The notes beneath the pieces were generated by a model, which saw only the letters and a program-made list of their open reading frames with translations, had not been told where the DNA came from and did no database searches. A stretch of DNA of 6,849 nucleotides from Bacteroidales bacterium UBA5235 (GTDB taxonomy: Bacteria; Bacteroidota; Bacteroidia; Bacteroidales; VadinHA17): the NCBI GenBank assembly GCA_002409145.1, contig DHUL01000010.1, forward strand, positions 1-6,849, read 5' to 3'. Position 1 is the first letter of the stretch. Every line of letters begins with the position of its first letter. Position numbers and translations under genes: made by a program. Positions 5,424-6,849 of this stretch are shown here, piece by piece.

Positions 5424-6761
5424 ATGAAAGTAAAAGAGATTCTGGCTGAGCTCGAGAAGAAGCATCCTGGTGAACCCGAGTTTCATCAGGCAGTCAAGGA
5501 GGTCCTTGAGACAATCGAGGATGTTTACAATGAGAACCCCAGGTTTGCCAAGGCAGGTGTATTGCAGAGGTTGGTTGAGCCGGACCGCATATTCAGCTTT
5601 AAGGTACCCTGGATGGATGACAAGGGCAATGTCCAGGTCAATCTCGGCTACAGGGTTCAGTTCAACGGAGCTATCGGTCCTTACAAGGGCGGTATTCGTT
5701 TCCACCCCACAGTGAACCTTTCAATCCTTAAATTCCTGGGCTTCGAGCAGATCTTCAAGAACTCCCTCACCTCCCTCCCGATGGGTGGCGGCAAGGGCGG
5801 ATCCGACTTCGACCCGAAGGGTAAGTCAGACAATGAAGTGATGCGTTTCTGCCAGTCTTTCATGCTTGAATTATGGAGGCACATCGGTCCTGAAACTGAC
5901 GTTCCTGCAGGTGACATAGGTGTCGGCGGACGCGAGATCGGTTTCATGTACGGCATGTACAAAAAACTCGCTCATGAGCACACCGGCGTATTTACCGGTA
6001 AAGGTCTTAACTGGGGCGGCTCACTTGTCCGTCCGGAAGCAACAGGCTTCGGCGGTATCTATTTTGTAAAGGAGATGCTGGCAACAAAGAATGACACCCT
6101 CGAAGGCAAGACTGTTTCAATCTCAGGATTCGGCAACGTGGCATGGGGTGCAGCTCTCAAGGCTACGCAGCTTGGTGCCAAAGTAGTTACAATCTCAGGC
6201 CCTGACGGCTATGTTCATGATCCTGCGGGCATCAGCGGAGAAAAGATTGACTACATGCTTGAACTGAGAGCATCGAATCAGGATATTGTTGAGCCTTATG
6301 CGAAGAAGTTTGCCGGCTCAAAGTTTGTCAAGGGCAGGAAGCCATGGGAAGTGAAAGTTGACATCGCACTGCCATGCGCAACTCAGAACGAGCTTAACGG
6401 TACAGACGCACAGACTCTGATCAGCAACAAGGTAATGCTTGTGGCTGAAGTATCAAACATGGGTTGCACACCTGAGGCTATCGCTGAGTTCCAGAAGAAT
6501 AATATTCCGTTTGCTCCCGGCAAGGCAGTCAACGCTGGCGGAGTGGCCACATCAGGACTTGAGATGACACAGAACTCAATGAAACTCAACTGGAACAAGG
6601 ATGAGGTTGATGAGAAGCTGCATTCAATCATGGTCAATATACATTCAGCCTGCGTTAAGTACGGCAAGCGTGCTGACGGTTATGTAGACTATGTCAAGGG
6701 TGCAAACATTGCAGGCTTCCTGAAGGTTGCCAATGCAATGGTTGACCAGGGATTGGTATAA
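5424..6761 (+). CDS. gdhA: Glutamate dehydrogenase, hexameric family, probably NAD-linked
   Basis: It interconverts glutamate and 2-oxoglutarate plus ammonia in the cytoplasm. The 445 aa are a normal length for the small hexameric (family I) GDHs. The substrate domain has PYKGGIRFHP (Lys88), Lys112, the catalytic lysine in PMGGGKGG (Lys124) and PAGDIGVGGRE (Asp164). The Rossmann domain has GFGNVA (235-240), and PCATQNE and KAVNAGGVATSGLE follow. Phe236 and Pro260 (in SGPDGY) match Phe238 and Pro262 of the Clostridium symbiosum NAD enzyme; E. coli-type NADP enzymes carry Ser at both. The protein also resembles, from memory, the P. gingivalis NAD-specific GDH. NAD preference, and so a role in glutamate catabolism, is inferred; dual specificity is not excluded. 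The start is the first ATG of an A-rich leader and begins the usual N-terminal helix. Strong hairpins follow, so it is probably monocistronic. Confidence 0.96.
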   Translation: MKVKEILAELEKKHPGEPEFHQAVKEVLETIEDVYNENPRFAKAGVLQRLVEPDRIFSFKVPWMDDKGNVQVNLGYRVQFNGAIGPYKGGIRFHPTVNLSILKFLGFEQIFKNSLTSLPMGGGKGGSDFDPKGKSDNEVMRFCQSFMLELWRHIGPETDVPAGDIGVGGREIGFMYGMYKKLAHEHTGVFTGKGLNWGGSLVRPEATGFGGIYFVKEMLATKNDTLEGKTVSISGFGNVAWGAALKATQLGAKVVTISGPDGYVHDPAGISGEKIDYMLELRASNQDIVEPYAKKFAGSKFVKGRKPWEVKVDIALPCATQNELNGTDAQTLISNKVMLVAEVSNMGCTPEAIAEFQKNNIPFAPGKAVNAGGVATSGLEMTQNSMKLNWNKDEVDEKLHSIMVNIHSACVKYGKRADGYVDYVKGANIAGFLKVANAMVDQGLV

Positions 6762-6782
6762 CAACCCTTTTATAATTTAAAC

Positions 6783-6806
6783 AATGATGCAGATACCTGC
6801 ATCATT
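6783..6806 (+). terminator. Hairpin after glutamate dehydrogenase, likely terminator
   Basis: AATGATGCAG (6783-6792) pairs perfectly with CTGCATCATT (6797-6806) across the 4-nt loop ATAC. It lies 21 bp after the gdh stop, preceded by an AT-rich stretch. Only a short TTT follows before CCC, so the U-tract is poor. Position and a 10-bp perfect stem still make transcript termination or 3'-end protection the best reading. Confidence 0.6.
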
Positions 6807-6810
6807 TCCC

Positions 6811-6839
6811 GTAGCGCCAGGTCCCGGATCTGGCGCTAC
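6811..6839. repeat. Second, GC-rich perfect palindrome (REP-like?)
   Basis: GTAGCGCCAG (6811-6820) pairs perfectly with CTGGCGCTAC (6830-6839). Three further pairs (G-T wobble, T-A, C-G) can extend the stem to about 13 bp with a 3-nt loop. It starts 4 bp after the preceding hairpin and has no U-tract. It could be a backup or bidirectional terminator, or one copy of a dispersed intergenic palindromic repeat. The window shows no second copy to settle this. Confidence 0.55.
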
Positions 6840-6849
6840 CTGCATATAT

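Noticed and set aside
1..6849. A mobile element, defence system or CRISPR array
   Set aside because: No transposase, integrase, nuclease or toxin-like frame, no spaced identical repeats, and all long genes are housekeeping or common transport/sensor families.

Overview
The window looks like chromosomal core-genome DNA from a member of the Bacteroidota, probably Bacteroidales or a near relative. Three lines of evidence support this. Three 5' intergenic regions carry exact matches to the Bacteroidota -7 promoter element TAnnTTTG. Most starts lack a convincing Shine-Dalgarno sequence. The AspRS and glutamate dehydrogenase read like Bacteroidales proteins; the 445-aa GDH resembles, from memory, the Porphyromonas gingivalis NAD-linked enzyme. 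The assignment is an inference and no database was searched. I see no insertion sequence, CRISPR array, tRNA/rRNA gene, phage gene or defence system.

Layout. (1) Positions 1-1440, plus strand: the 3' part of a PAS-PAS sensor histidine kinase, cut by the left edge. (2) 1441-1543: a convergent gap with two weak hairpins. (3) 1544-3307, minus strand: aspS, aspartyl-tRNA synthetase. (4) 3308-3426: a 119-bp divergent promoter region with back-to-back -7 elements and a palindrome/direct repeat between them. (5) 3427-4281, plus: a YiiP-like cation diffusion facilitator. (6) 4324-4773, plus: tadA, the tRNA A34 deaminase. (7) 4830-5312, plus: an unrecognised small protein with two membrane segments and a soluble tail that may be PH-like. 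(8) 5424-6761, plus: a hexameric-type glutamate dehydrogenase with residues suggesting NAD use. (9) 6762-6849: two strong tandem hairpins ending in a partial repeat cut by the right edge.

How the genes relate. The CDF gene and tadA are 42 bp apart and probably share a transcript. The small membrane protein has its own candidate promoter and a good AGGA ribosome binding site. The gdh gene has a longer A-rich leader and its own weaker promoter candidate. AspS and TadA both serve translation, but on opposite strands. Otherwise the neighbours look like a loose housekeeping set rather than one pathway.

I found no convincing new multi-gene system. The points most worth a second look are the divergent promoter/operator between aspS and the metal transporter, the uncharacterised membrane protein after tadA, the histidine substitution at the transporter's metal site, and the hairpin pair after gdh.
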